DNA of 64,000 nt from DASQBT01 sp963782495 (GTDB lineage Bacteria > Pseudomonadota > Gammaproteobacteria > Burkholderiales > Thiobacillaceae): the NCBI GenBank assembly GCA_963782495.1, contig CAWAJU010000008.1, forward strand, positions 124,001-188,000. Reading direction: 5' to 3'. Below are positions 34,111-42,115 of the stretch, piece by piece. The first letter of the stretch is position 1. Each line of letters starts with the position of its first letter. The notes under the pieces were generated by a model that searched no databases, was not told the DNA's origin, and was given only the letters and a program-made list of their open reading frames with translations. Both the position numbers and the translations under genes were made by a program.

Positions 34111-35471
34111 GCAGCCGCATCCTGGTGGTCGACGACGAGGAGAAGATGCGTCGAATCCTGGAACTGGCGCTCTTGGGCATGGGCCACGAAGTCGTCCAGG
34201 CAGCTGACGGACAGGAGGCCCTCGATCAGCTTGCCGATGGCGCCTTCGATCTGGTGCTCACCGACCTGCGCATGCCGCGTCTCGATGGATTGGGCCTCTT
34301 GCAGGCGCTGCGGGCACACGGCGAGAGCATGCCGGTCATCGTGCTGACGGCCCACGGAACGGTTCAGAGCGCGGTGGAAGCCATGAAGCTGGGTGCGGTG
34401 GACTACATCATTCGCCCGTTCGAAATGTCCACCGTGGAACTGGCCGTTTCACGCGCCCTGGCCATGGAACAGGTGCAGCGCGAAAACCGTTTCCTGCGCG
34501 ACGAGATGGAACGAGGCTGGGGCGAATTCGTCGGCCAGAGCCAGGCCATGCTGGATCTTTACCAGTTGATACGCCAAGTTGCTCCAGCACGCTCCAGCGT
34601 CATGGTGGTGGGCGAAACCGGCACTGGCAAGGAATTGGTGGCGCGCGCCATTCATCACGAGTCACATCGGCCCGGATTATTCGTACCTATCAACTGCGCG
34701 GCGATACCTGCCGATCTGCTGGAAAGCGAACTATTCGGTTATCGCAAGGGCGCCTTTACCGGGGCCGACCGCGACCGCATGGGTCGTTTCGAAGTCGCGA
34801 GTCGAGGCACCCTGTTCCTGGACGAGATCACCGAAATGCCGATGGCATTGCAGAGCAAGTTGCTGCGCGTGCTGCAGGAGAACTCCGTCGAGCGGCTTGG
34901 CAGCCACAAACCGGTTGAGCTGGACCTCAGGGTAGTGGCTGCAACCAATCGCGATCCCATGCGAGCGGTCACCGATGGCCAGCTTCGTCAGGACCTGTAT
35001 TTCCGCCTCAATGTAGTGCGTGTGGATGTACCTCCCCTGCGCGAACGGCGCGACGACATCCCGCTGCTGGCGGAGCATTTCCTCGAAAAGCACAGCCGGG
35101 ACCTGGGTCGCAATCCGCCTCGGCTTGCGTCTGCGACCTTGGATAGACTTGCAGCCTACGCATGGCCCGGCAACATCCGTGAGTTGGAAAACATGATGGA
35201 ACGTGCAGCGGTACTCGCGCAAGGCGACAGCATCGCCCCCAGCCAGCTTCCGCCGGAAGTGACGGGCCCACGCTCGAATCACAGCGCCACCATTCCCTCG
35301 CAAGACCGTTCTCGGGAGAGCCTGGTGCTGGATTCTCAAGTGGAAGCACTGGAGAAGAGCCTGATTCTGCAAGCCTTGCAGCGCACTTCGGATAACAAAT
35401 CGGCGGCAGCGCGTTTGCTGGAAATCAGTGAGCGTTCGCTGTGGTACAAAATCAGGAAATACGGAATTTGA
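34107..35471 (+). CDS. NtrC-family sigma-54 response regulator
   Basis: The 454-residue protein has an N-terminal receiver with Asp53 as phosphoacceptor (DLVLTDLRMP). A sigma-54-interaction AAA+ domain follows, with Walker A GETGTGKE (169-176), the GAFTGA loop (215-220) that contacts sigma-54, and TLFLDE (235-240). A Fis-type HTH closes the protein (SDNKSAAARLLEISERSLWYKIRKYGI). The receiver carries Arg103 in YIIRPFE, where lysine is almost invariant (DYL.KPF). It is translationally coupled to the kinase. The exact sigma-54 promoter at 30286-30302 is the obvious target, though this is inferred from proximity. Confidence 0.93.
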   Translation: MSSRILVVDDEEKMRRILELALLGMGHEVVQAADGQEALDQLADGAFDLVLTDLRMPRLDGLGLLQALRAHGESMPVIVLTAHGTVQSAVEAMKLGAVDYIIRPFEMSTVELAVSRALAMEQVQRENRFLRDEMERGWGEFVGQSQAMLDLYQLIRQVAPARSSVMVVGETGTGKELVARAIHHESHRPGLFVPINCAAIPADLLESELFGYRKGAFTGADRDRMGRFEVASRGTLFLDEITEMPMALQSKLLRVLQENSVERLGSHKPVELDLRVVAATNRDPMRAVTDGQLRQDLYFRLNVVRVDVPPLRERRDDIPLLAEHFLEKHSRDLGRNPPRLASATLDRLAAYAWPGNIRELENMMERAAVLAQGDSIAPSQLPPEVTGPRSNHSATIPSQDRSRESLVLDSQVEALEKSLILQALQRTSDNKSAAARLLEISERSLWYKIRKYGI

Positions 35472-35554
35472 AACGTTCCTTAAGGCCGGAACTCACTCGG
35501 GCACGCCCATATCCGGCCAATCACATTATCCTTCTGGTGCCGCACGGAGAACGC

Positions 35555-35866
35555 TTACAGCTTCACTTGTGAATAGCCGGACTCGCGCTGGCTGCGAAGC
35601 GCGAGCACGAAGACCGTGTCGATCTCGGCAATGAAGCGGTACAAGGCCACGTAGCCATGCGACTGGCGGCCGATGATCAGTTCCCTCTTGTCCAACTCCG
35701 CAGGCCGTCCGATAAGAGGGTTCTGTTCAAGCACAGTGATGGCGTGAATGATTTCCTGAACGCGGGAGGCGGCATCTTCCACCTCGTATTGGGCCAGATG
35801 GCCAGGAATGCGTTCGATGTCATCGCCGACCTCAGGGGCCAGTTCGATGCTGGCCACCCTCAGCAA
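35555..35866 (-). CDS. RelE/ParE-type toxin
   Basis: The 103-residue protein has the ParE fold pattern: IELAPEVGDDIERIPGHLAQYEVEDAASRVQEIIHAITVLEQNPLIGRP, then GRQSHGYVALYRFIAEIDTVFVLALRSQRESGY. ParE toxins inhibit gyrase, while RelE relatives cleave mRNA; which applies here cannot be told. It follows the antitoxin gene on the same strand with a 35-base overlap, as expected for a toxin-antitoxin unit. Confidence 0.85.
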   Translation of the reverse strand: MLRVASIELAPEVGDDIERIPGHLAQYEVEDAASRVQEIIHAITVLEQNPLIGRPAELDKRELIIGRQSHGYVALYRFIAEIDTVFVLALRSQRESGYSQVKL

Positions 35867-36143
35867 CCCAATTTGCGGGCGATGGGAGCTTTACGGTTTC
35901 GCCGGCCATGCTGCCTTCAAGATAGGTCCGCATTTCATGCCAGGGTATCGCCTTCTCGCTGGCGATGATATTGGCGTAGCGCTGATCGGCAATGTCGTTG
36001 AATGTACGGCACTGCTCTTCCTGTTCCGTCTTCTCCGCAATGGCCTGCAGGATGAAGTTGTGCGATGTGGTGCCTGCGTGTTCGGCTGCAGCGGCGACGC
36101 GCGCTTTCAATTCTTCGGGCAGGCGGATGGTGGTGGTTGACAT
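35832..36143 (-). CDS. Ribbon-helix-helix antitoxin
   Basis: The 103-residue protein begins MSTTTIRLPEELKARVAAAAEHAGTTSHNFILQAIAEKTEQEE, a clear ribbon-helix-helix DNA-binding domain. The C-terminal part would bind and neutralise the ParE-type toxin. An upstream in-frame start (36203) would add a tail without RHH features and is not used. The 35-base overlap with the toxin gene implies coupled translation and likely autoregulation. Confidence 0.85.
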   Translation of the reverse strand: MSTTTIRLPEELKARVAAAAEHAGTTSHNFILQAIAEKTEQEEQCRTFNDIADQRYANIIASEKAIPWHEMRTYLEGSMAGETVKLPSPANWVAEGGQHRTGP

Positions 36144-36293
36144 GGAAGTCTCCAGCTGTGGCGCCATAACTTGATTCAGCACGACTGTGCCACATTCGTC
36201 CAATCCGCGCGGCCTTGCTTCGCATGATCACTCCGGAACCTGAATGTCCTGTCCCCCGACTCTATTCCTCCGCGAGGCGGAGAGAGGCCGAAT

Positions 36294-36947
36294 TCAGCTC
36301 GGCAGGATATCGCGGAAGGTGTGGATGGCCTGAAACTCTTCCGGATCTTTTTCCGGCAGGCGCGTGTCGGGAAAGCGAACCGCGCGGAGATGCGCAATCC
36401 CGAACGCCTGAGCGCTGCGCAGTACCGGCAGGCTGTCGTCGACCAGGAGGGTCGCAGCCGGATTAAACGGCTCGCGCTCCTGTAGCGCAGCCCAAAAGCT
36501 CTGCGCTTCCTTGGGCTTGCCCACGTCGTGCGCGGAATGCAGGGCATCGAAATAGGCTTCCAGCCCGGTCACGCGCATTTTCAGGATCACGCTCTTGCGG
36601 TGCGCATTGGTCACCATGACCACCCGCTTGCCGGCGGCACGGGCCGCGGCGAGGAATTCCGGCACGTCGGGATGGATGGCGATCAGATGGGCGACCTCCT
36701 CTTTGAGGGCGGCGACGTCCATGTCCAGTTCGCGGCTCCAGAAGTCCACGCAATACCATTCCAGGGTGCCGGCGCGGTGGTGGTAGCGCCCCGCCAGTTC
36801 CTGGCGCGCCGCCTCGTGGCTGATGCCGTGCTTTTGCGCGTAGCGCAGCGGCACATGCTCGCGCCAGAAATGATTGTCGTAATAGAGATCGAGCAGGGTG
36901 CCGTCCATGTCGAGAAACACGGTTTGAATTCGCCTCCAGTCAAGCAT
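36294..36947 (-). CDS. yrfG: HAD hydrolase, YrfG-like GMP/IMP nucleotidase
   Basis: The 217-residue HAD protein has motif I FLDMDGTLLD (nucleophile Asp13, acid Asp15), motif II VTNAH, and motif IV LLVDDSLPVLRSA. DNHFWREHVPLRYA and GTLEWYCVDFWSRELDMD match E. coli YrfG, which dephosphorylates GMP and IMP. Its start overlaps the deacetylase gene by 8 bases, so both probably belong to one unit running from surE. Confidence 0.88.
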   Translation of the reverse strand: MLDWRRIQTVFLDMDGTLLDLYYDNHFWREHVPLRYAQKHGISHEAARQELAGRYHHRAGTLEWYCVDFWSRELDMDVAALKEEVAHLIAIHPDVPEFLAAARAAGKRVVMVTNAHRKSVILKMRVTGLEAYFDALHSAHDVGKPKEAQSFWAALQEREPFNPAATLLVDDSLPVLRSAQAFGIAHLRAVRFPDTRLPEKDPEEFQAIHTFRDILPS

Positions 36948-37869
36948 GCATGAGCGCCTTCACATGGGCGGCCGCGCTGCGGCCCAGGGCGGGCAGGTCA
37001 TAGCCTCCTTCCAACATGGCCACCACTCTTCCGCCGGCATGGGCATCGGCGATGCGGCAGACTTCGGCGGTAAGCCAGGCGAAATCCGCTTCCAGCAGAT
37101 TGAGCCCGGCAAGTGGATCGTCCCGATGCGCATCAAAGCCGGCAGAGATCAATATGAAATCGGGCACGTGCGCTTCCAGGGCTGGCAGGCCAAGTTCCTG
37201 CCAGGAGGCGCGAAATCCTTCGCCGTTCGTACCGGAGCGTAGCGGTATCGGCACATAGCCTGGGTGGGCTGTAGTACCGCAGTATGGAAACAGGGGATGC
37301 TGAAAACTGGAGAGCAGCAGGACGCGCTCATCCCTATCGAATATCTGCTCGGTGCCGTTGCCATGATGCACATCGAAATCGACGATCGCGACCCGTACCA
37401 CGCTTGGCTGGTCAAGCGCATGGCGGGTGGCCACTGCGATATTGTTGAGCAGGCAGAAGCCCATGGCGTGCGCCGATCCGGCATGGTGGCCGGGTGGTCT
37501 TACGTTGCAGAAAGCACGCCTGTATTTGCCCGCGACTATGTCGTCCACTGCCTTCACCCCCGCCCCTGCTGCGTGCAGCGCAGCCTCCCAACTCTTCGCA
37601 CAAAGGCCGGTATCGGAATCGATCCAGTTGATCCCTGAATCGGGTGCGGCGTTGAACAGCGCGTCCAGATGGGCGCCAGGATGCACGCGTTCCAAAATCT
37701 CCCGGGCGGCGCGAGGCGCTTCAATTCGAATCAGGGCGGAGAAGATCGGATCGCTCTCAAGCGCCTGTTCGATGGCGGCAATTCGCTCAGGCTGTTCCGG
37801 ATGCCAGGCACCCAGGTCATGAGCGGCACATTCCCGATTAGTGATGAAAGCAGTGGGCACGCTGCCCAT
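36940..37869 (-). CDS. Histone-deacetylase-family (class II) amidohydrolase
   Basis: The 309-residue protein (316 if translation begins at the GTG at 37890) has the HDAC fold: RNCEAHDLGAWHPEQPER-like N terminus, RPPGHHAGSAHAMGFCLLNN with the active-site His pair, VDFDVHHGNGTEQIF, and ISAGFDAHRDDPL with zinc ligands. Bacterial relatives act on acetylpolyamines, acetoin or other small amides, so the substrate here is not assigned. It starts a few bases after the rpoS stop. ATG 37869 gives MGSVPTAFITN. No good Shine-Dalgarno distinguishes the two starts. Confidence 0.87.
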   Translation of the reverse strand: MGSVPTAFITNRECAAHDLGAWHPEQPERIAAIEQALESDPIFSALIRIEAPRAAREILERVHPGAHLDALFNAAPDSGINWIDSDTGLCAKSWEAALHAAGAGVKAVDDIVAGKYRRAFCNVRPPGHHAGSAHAMGFCLLNNIAVATRHALDQPSVVRVAIVDFDVHHGNGTEQIFDRDERVLLLSSFQHPLFPYCGTTAHPGYVPIPLRSGTNGEGFRASWQELGLPALEAHVPDFILISAGFDAHRDDPLAGLNLLEADFAWLTAEVCRIADAHAGGRVVAMLEGGYDLPALGRSAAAHVKALMHA

Positions 37870-37893
37870 AAGTCCAGGACCCGTAGACACGCC

Positions 37894-38847
37894 CTAGAAG
37901 AGTTCGTCTTTGGTCACGCCCTTGCGGCGCAGAAGCTGGCGCAGCATACGCAGGGCTTCCATCTGAATCTGGCGCACTCGTTCGCGGGTGACTTTCAGCT
38001 CCAGCGCCAGATCCTCCAGGGTGCTGACTTCCAGATTGTTCAGGCCGAAGCGCCGTTCGATCACCCAGCGCTGTTTGTCATTGAGTTGCCCGAGCCATTC
38101 TTGCACGTGGTCTTCCACCTCGGTAAGCTGCAGCAAGTCTTCCGGCAACTGCATGTTCTCGTCTGCAATCGCATCCCCCAGGGACAGACTTGGATCAATA
38201 TCGAGCGGCGCGTCCAGCGAGGCCACGCGCTCGTTCAGGGCCATGATCCTGCGCACTTCCTCGGGCAATTGCCCGGTCAGATGGGCAATGTCCTCTGGCG
38301 TCGGATCAGCCACACCGTGGGTTTCCAGATGGCGCTGGGCGCGCAGAAAGATGTTGAGTTCCTTGATCACGTGCACCGGTAGCCGAATGGTGCGCGACTG
38401 GTTCATGATGGCACGCTCGATGTTCTGGCGGATCCACCAGGTGGCGTAGGTGGAAAAACGGAAGCCGCGTTCCGGGTCGAATTTTTCCAGCGCGTGAATC
38501 AGCCCCAGATTGCCTTCTTCCACCAGATCCAGCAGGGCCAGTCCGCGATTGGCATAGTGCTTGGCAATGTTCACCACCAGGCGCAAATTGTGTTCGATCA
38601 TTTTCTGCCGCGCAGCGAAATCGCCCAACTTGGTGCGGCGCGCCAGTCCCACTTCCTGCTCGGGCGTCAGCAAGGGCGCATGACCGATTTCGTTGAGATA
38701 GATTTGCGTAACATCGGCCTGCACCTCCGGATCGGGACTGGCCGCTTCCGCGCCAGCCTCTTCTTCAACCGCGTCCTCAGCCGGTTCGGCAGCTTCAGCC
38801 GACTCGGTCAATTCGTCGTCGCGGTCAGATGGATACTTGTGGCTCAT
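37894..38847 (-). CDS. rpoS: RNA polymerase sigma factor RpoS
   Basis: RpoS directs the general stress and stationary-phase response. The 317-residue protein has the sigma-70 family regions: VTQIYLNEIGHAPLLTPEQEV (1.2), MIEHNLRLVVNIAKHYANRGLALLDLVEEGNLGLIHALEKFDPERGFRFSTYATWWIRQNIERAIMNQ (2.1-2.4), region 3, and RVRQIQMEALRMLRQLL (4.2). Its place after nlpD is the standard one. An acidic N-terminal extension (residues 10-40) is longer than in E. coli. rpoS probably has promoters inside nlpD, as known elsewhere. Confidence 0.97.
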   Translation of the reverse strand: MSHKYPSDRDDELTESAEAAEPAEDAVEEEAGAEAASPDPEVQADVTQIYLNEIGHAPLLTPEQEVGLARRTKLGDFAARQKMIEHNLRLVVNIAKHYANRGLALLDLVEEGNLGLIHALEKFDPERGFRFSTYATWWIRQNIERAIMNQSRTIRLPVHVIKELNIFLRAQRHLETHGVADPTPEDIAHLTGQLPEEVRRIMALNERVASLDAPLDIDPSLSLGDAIADENMQLPEDLLQLTEVEDHVQEWLGQLNDKQRWVIERRFGLNNLEVSTLEDLALELKVTRERVRQIQMEALRMLRQLLRRKGVTKDELF

Positions 38848-39797
38848 GAACGGTTGGGCAGCAGTTTGAGCGGGTCCAGGGGTTTTCCGAATTGGCGGAT
38901 TTCAAAGTGGAGTTTAACCCGATCCGCATCGCTGTCGCCCATTTCGGCAATTTTTTGCCCGGCACTGACCTGCTCCCCTTCGCGGACCAAAATCTTCTGG
39001 TTGTGCGCGTAGGCGCTGAGATACTCATTTGCATGTTTGATGATGACCAGCTGGCCATAGCCCCTCAGTCCGTTGCCGCTGTAAACCACCTTGCCCGGCG
39101 CCGCAGCGACAACGGGTGCGCCGCGCTCGCCTGCGAGATCGACGCCCTTTCCTCCCTCCTCGCCAAAGCGGCCCAACAATTCACCCTTGGCAGGCCATAG
39201 CCATTCCCCCCCTGCCAAGGGCGGCTCCTCGTTCGCGCCAGCCGGTGGCTTGGCATCTGGTGCAGGCGTGGCGATCTCGGGCGCAACGGGCTTGTCGTGC
39301 TCGGTTGCTGGCTGTGTGGTCTCGGCCGCGGCTTGGGCAGGCGCCGCATTCAGGCGCGCCCAGTTCGCGTCGCTCCAGGGCAAGAGCTGCGCCTGAGGCT
39401 GGGTGAAGAGCGGAATCTCCGGTAATACCGTGCTCTCGGGTTCGCTTGTCTTGATGGGAAGGACCTGCACGACGCTCGCAACTGGCGAGCCGGGCATGGG
39501 CGAGGTCAACCTCAGCACCTGGCCAACCCGGATCACATCCGGCGAAGGCAGTTCGTTCCATGCAGCCAGTTCGCGGTAATCGAGGCCATTGGCAAACGCG
39601 ATCGCAAAAAGCGTATCGCCTTTTTGTACGGTGTAAGTCGCACCGGGCGCCGGCATTGAGACGACTGGCTTGGGGGCCAACTTGGCCGCGGCAGTAGCGG
39701 GCTTGGAAACCTTGGGTTGAGTGACGTCTACAATGGGCGCCCTGACTGTCCCGCACCCTGCCAGGAGCCCGCACAGCACAAGGACCGCCGCCCGCAT
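38844..39797 (-). CDS. nlpD: NlpD-like LysM/M23 lipoprotein
   Basis: NlpD activates periplasmic amidases during cell division. The 317-residue product has a lipoprotein signal (MRAAVLVLCGLLAGCG, lipidated Cys15). A LysM domain follows (ATYTVQKGDTLFAIAFANGLDYRELAAWNELPSPDVIRVGQVLRL), then a Pro/Ala-rich linker and a C-terminal M23 domain (GKGVDLAGERGAPVVAAAPGKVVYSGNGLRGYGQLVIIKH). The M23 metal-binding histidines appear incomplete (GVDLAG in place of G.D), as expected for the non-catalytic activators. Overlaps on both sides (TAATG with pcm, ATGA with rpoS) show coupling. Confidence 0.93.
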   Translation of the reverse strand: MRAAVLVLCGLLAGCGTVRAPIVDVTQPKVSKPATAAAKLAPKPVVSMPAPGATYTVQKGDTLFAIAFANGLDYRELAAWNELPSPDVIRVGQVLRLTSPMPGSPVASVVQVLPIKTSEPESTVLPEIPLFTQPQAQLLPWSDANWARLNAAPAQAAAETTQPATEHDKPVAPEIATPAPDAKPPAGANEEPPLAGGEWLWPAKGELLGRFGEEGGKGVDLAGERGAPVVAAAPGKVVYSGNGLRGYGQLVIIKHANEYLSAYAHNQKILVREGEQVSAGQKIAEMGDSDADRVKLHFEIRQFGKPLDPLKLLPNRS

Positions 39798-40465
39798 TAC
39801 TCCACTCCAGGCAACAGAGGAACAAATTTCACCGGCTCCAGCCTTTCCTCGCGGAACTGCTCACCCATCCGCTCGACGACCAGCAGGATTTGATGGTCCT
39901 GCGCGCCCAAGGGCATCACCAGCCGCCCACCGTCCGCCAGCTGCTGTTTCAGCGTCTCGGGCACGGCGTCGAACGCGGCCGCCACCACGATCGCATCGTA
40001 GGGCGCTGACTCCGCCAGTCCGTTCATGCCATCGCCATGCTTGAGCTTGACGTTGTGGAAGCGCAGGTCACGCAGTCGTTGCCGTGTCTTCCCCACCAGG
40101 GACGCGATGCGCTCCAGGCTCACGACTTCCCTTGCTAGCTGCGCCAGTACCGCAGCCTGGTAGCCGCATCCCGCCCCGACCTCCAGCACCCGGTTAAGGC
40201 TGCGGTGATTGCGCGCCAGCTCGGTCATGCGCGCGACGATGTATGGACTGGAGATGGTCTGGCCGAATCCGATCGGCAGCGGTGTATCTTCGTAGGCGCG
40301 GCTCTGCAGGGCTTCGTCGACAAACAGGTGGCGCGGCACCGAACCCATGGCGGCCAGTACCATGGCATCCTTGATCCCCTGCTCGCGCAGGCGGTCGAGC
40401 ATGCGGCCTCGGGTGCGGGCCGAGGTCATGCCGATGCCGGAGCGAGGATTCACAGGTTCAACCAT
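39797..40465 (-). CDS. pcm: Protein-L-isoaspartate O-methyltransferase
   Basis: Pcm methylates isoaspartyl residues so that damaged proteins can be repaired. From ATG 40465 the product has 222 residues. It has RGRMLDRLREQGIKDAMVLAAMGSVPRHLFVDEAL, PLPIGFGQTISSPYIVARMTELA and the SAM-binding motif I VLEVGAGCGYQAAVLAQL. A longer frame to 40699 would run through the overlapping surE gene and is rejected. It overlaps surE by 16 bases and nlpD by one base, as in the conserved surE-pcm-nlpD-rpoS operon. Confidence 0.95.
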   Translation of the reverse strand: MVEPVNPRSGIGMTSARTRGRMLDRLREQGIKDAMVLAAMGSVPRHLFVDEALQSRAYEDTPLPIGFGQTISSPYIVARMTELARNHRSLNRVLEVGAGCGYQAAVLAQLAREVVSLERIASLVGKTRQRLRDLRFHNVKLKHGDGMNGLAESAPYDAIVVAAAFDAVPETLKQQLADGGRLVMPLGAQDHQILLVVERMGEQFREERLEPVKFVPLLPGVE

Positions 40466-41193
40466 TGCTTGACGCCGTCGAGCTGACCATAGCGGGTCAG
40501 GTCCATTTGCAGCGGCGTAATGGACACCCGGCCATTTTCCACCGCATAGAAATCCGTTCCCGGCCCCGCATCCTCTGCCGTCCCTGCCGCTCCCACCCAG
40601 TAAACCACCTGACCGCGCGGATTGACGGACTTCACCGCAGGTTCGGCCTTGTGCCGTTTGCCCAGGCGCGTGACCTCGATGCCGTCGATATCGGCCCAAG
40701 GCCGGTCGGGCACATTGATATTGAGTAGGAATGCCTCCTTGAATGGCGCAGCCTGATAGCGTCGAACCAGATCCACTACCACCCGGGCAGCGGTGGCGAA
40801 ATTGGCATCTGCATAATCAGCCAGCGACACCGCCAGGGCGGGGATGCCCAGCATGAAACCTTCGGTCGCGGCCGCGACAGTACCGGAATAAATCGTGTCG
40901 TCGCCCATGTTGGCGCCATGATTGATGCCCGAGATGATGATGTCGGGCAGGTCATCGAGCATGCCCGTGACGGCCAGATGCACGCAATCGGTGGGTGTGC
41001 CGTTGACGAAATAGAACCCCGACGGCGACTGGCGCAAGATCAGCGGACGGTCGAGGGTGAGCGAATTGGATGCTCCGCTGCGGTCGCGTTCCGGCGCCAC
41101 TACGGTGACCTCGCCCAGACCCTTTAGTGCGTCGGCCAGCGCGGCGATTCCAGGAGCGAAATATCCGTCGTCGTTACTCAGCAATATGCGCAT
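40450..41193 (-). CDS. surE: 5'/3'-nucleotidase SurE
   Basis: SurE dephosphorylates nucleoside monophosphates and short polyphosphates under stress. The 247-residue protein has the metal-binding NDDG (residues 7-10) and APERDRSGASNSLTLDRPL. It also has DIIISGINHGANMGDDTIYSGTVAAATEG. Length and motifs are standard. It is the first gene of surE-pcm-nlpD-rpoS. Upstream (41194-41338) there is a terminator for the tRNA-Pro transcript and presumably the surE promoter. Confidence 0.96.
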   Translation of the reverse strand: MRILLSNDDGYFAPGIAALADALKGLGEVTVVAPERDRSGASNSLTLDRPLILRQSPSGFYFVNGTPTDCVHLAVTGMLDDLPDIIISGINHGANMGDDTIYSGTVAAATEGFMLGIPALAVSLADYADANFATAARVVVDLVRRYQAAPFKEAFLLNINVPDRPWADIDGIEVTRLGKRHKAEPAVKSVNPRGQVVYWVGAAGTAEDAGPGTDFYAVENGRVSITPLQMDLTRYGQLDGVKQWLNL

Positions 41194-41250
41194 GGGGCAC
41201 CGGGAATGGCATGGCAGAACATCCGCCGCAGCTGGGTCTTATTGAAATAG

Positions 41251-41273
41251 AAAAGCCCGCAAACATGCGGGCC
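41251..41273 (-). terminator. Intrinsic terminator after tRNA-Pro
   Basis: On the minus strand GGCCCGCATGTTTGCGGGC forms a 6-7-bp GC stem followed by TTTTC. It lies about 65 bases past the tRNA-Pro 3' end and just before surE. Confidence 0.8.
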
Positions 41274-41338
41274 ATTCTATCATCCGACTGCCGGTCATCG
41301 CGCCAGGCGCAGGGTATTTTTGCTTGGATTTTTCGAAA

Positions 41339-41415
41339 TGGTCGGGGCGAGAAGATTCGAACTTCCGACCCCCTGCACCCCATGCAGGTGCGCTACCAGG
41401 CTGCGCTACGCCCCG
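41339..41415 (-). tRNA. tRNA-Pro (anticodon GGG)
   Basis: The 77-nt minus-strand sequence folds as a standard cloverleaf: acceptor CGGGGCG/CGCCCCG, D arm AGCGCAGCCTGGTAGCG, anticodon stem CCTGC/GCAGG with loop ATGGGGT (GGG in the centre), and T arm with TTCGAAT. CCA is encoded at the 3' end. It lies downstream of the merR-type gene on the same strand, as in other betaproteobacteria. Confidence 0.95.
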
Positions 41416-41462
41416 ACACGAAAGGCGCGATTATAACCGAGTTTCCGGTGGTTGCGTATGGC

Positions 41463-41822
41463 TCAAGTCAAAAAGTCCAGCAGCGATTGCAGTTCTGACC
41501 TGAGCTGGACAAGACTTATATTCTTGCTGGCGTTCCTATCTTCTGGCGCATCCTGTTCAAGTCGATTGCGCGCGCCGCTGATGGTGAAACCGTCTTCATA
41601 CAAGAGCTGGCGAATGCGCCGAATCAACAGAACTTCGTGATGTTGATAGTAACGTCGGTTGCCGCGACGCTTGACTGGTTTGAGCTGAGAGAATTCCTGT
41701 TCCCAGTAGCGCAGCACATGGGGTTTGACCGCGCACAGCTCGGCCACCTCGCCGATGGTGAAATATCGCTTGGCGGGTATCAGCGGCAACTCAACTGGGT
41801 TCTGCGCTTCCAATCTCCACAT
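41463..41822 (-). CDS. MerR-family regulator downstream of ihfA
   Basis: The product (about 119 residues) has the MerR HTH: PAKRYFTIGEVAELCAVKPHVLRYWEQEFSQLKPVKRRGNRRYYQHHEVLLIRRIRQLLYEDGFTISGARNRL. Only the DNA-binding half and a short coiled tail are present, without a ligand-binding domain. It is a conserved companion of ihfA in betaproteobacteria, but its target is unknown. ATG 41822 is used; TTG at 41813 (MEAQNPVELPLIPAK) is an alternative. Either overlaps the ihfA end by 23-32 bases. Confidence 0.9.
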   Translation of the reverse strand: MWRLEAQNPVELPLIPAKRYFTIGEVAELCAVKPHVLRYWEQEFSQLKPVKRRGNRRYYQHHEVLLIRRIRQLLYEDGFTISGARNRLEQDAPEDRNASKNISLVQLRSELQSLLDFLT

Positions 41823-42102
41823 CCTCCACCATGGCCTTGAGTTTCTGGCTGGCGTGGAAGGTGACCACGCGTCGGGCCGAGATGGGCATTTCCTCGCCGG
41901 TCTTGGGATTTCTGCCGGGGCGCTTGGGCTTTTCCCGACATTGGAAATTGCCAAAACCTGAAAGCTTTACTGTGTCACCCTTTTCCAAGGCATTGCGGAT
42001 CTCCTCGAAAAAGGTTTCCACCATATCCTTGGCTTCACGCTTGTTGAGACCCACTTTCTCAAACAGTAAGTCCGCAAGTTCTGCTTTGGTTAGCGTTGTC
42101 AT
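41791..42102 (-). CDS. ihfA: Integration host factor alpha subunit
   Basis: IhfA pairs with IhfB to bend DNA in recombination, replication and sigma-54 transcription. The 103-residue protein starts MTTLTKAELADLLFEKVGLNKREAKDMVETFFEEIRNAL and has the DNA-intercalating arm GRNPKTGEEMPISARRVVTFHASQKLK. It follows pheT by 13 bases, its usual place. As IHF often loops DNA at sigma-54 promoters, it may take part in expression of the operon at 25.9-30.3 kb (inference). Confidence 0.97.
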   Translation of the reverse strand: MTTLTKAELADLLFEKVGLNKREAKDMVETFFEEIRNALEKGDTVKLSGFGNFQCREKPKRPGRNPKTGEEMPISARRVVTFHASQKLKAMVEDVEIGSAEPS

Positions 42103-42115
42103 GATGTCATTGGTA

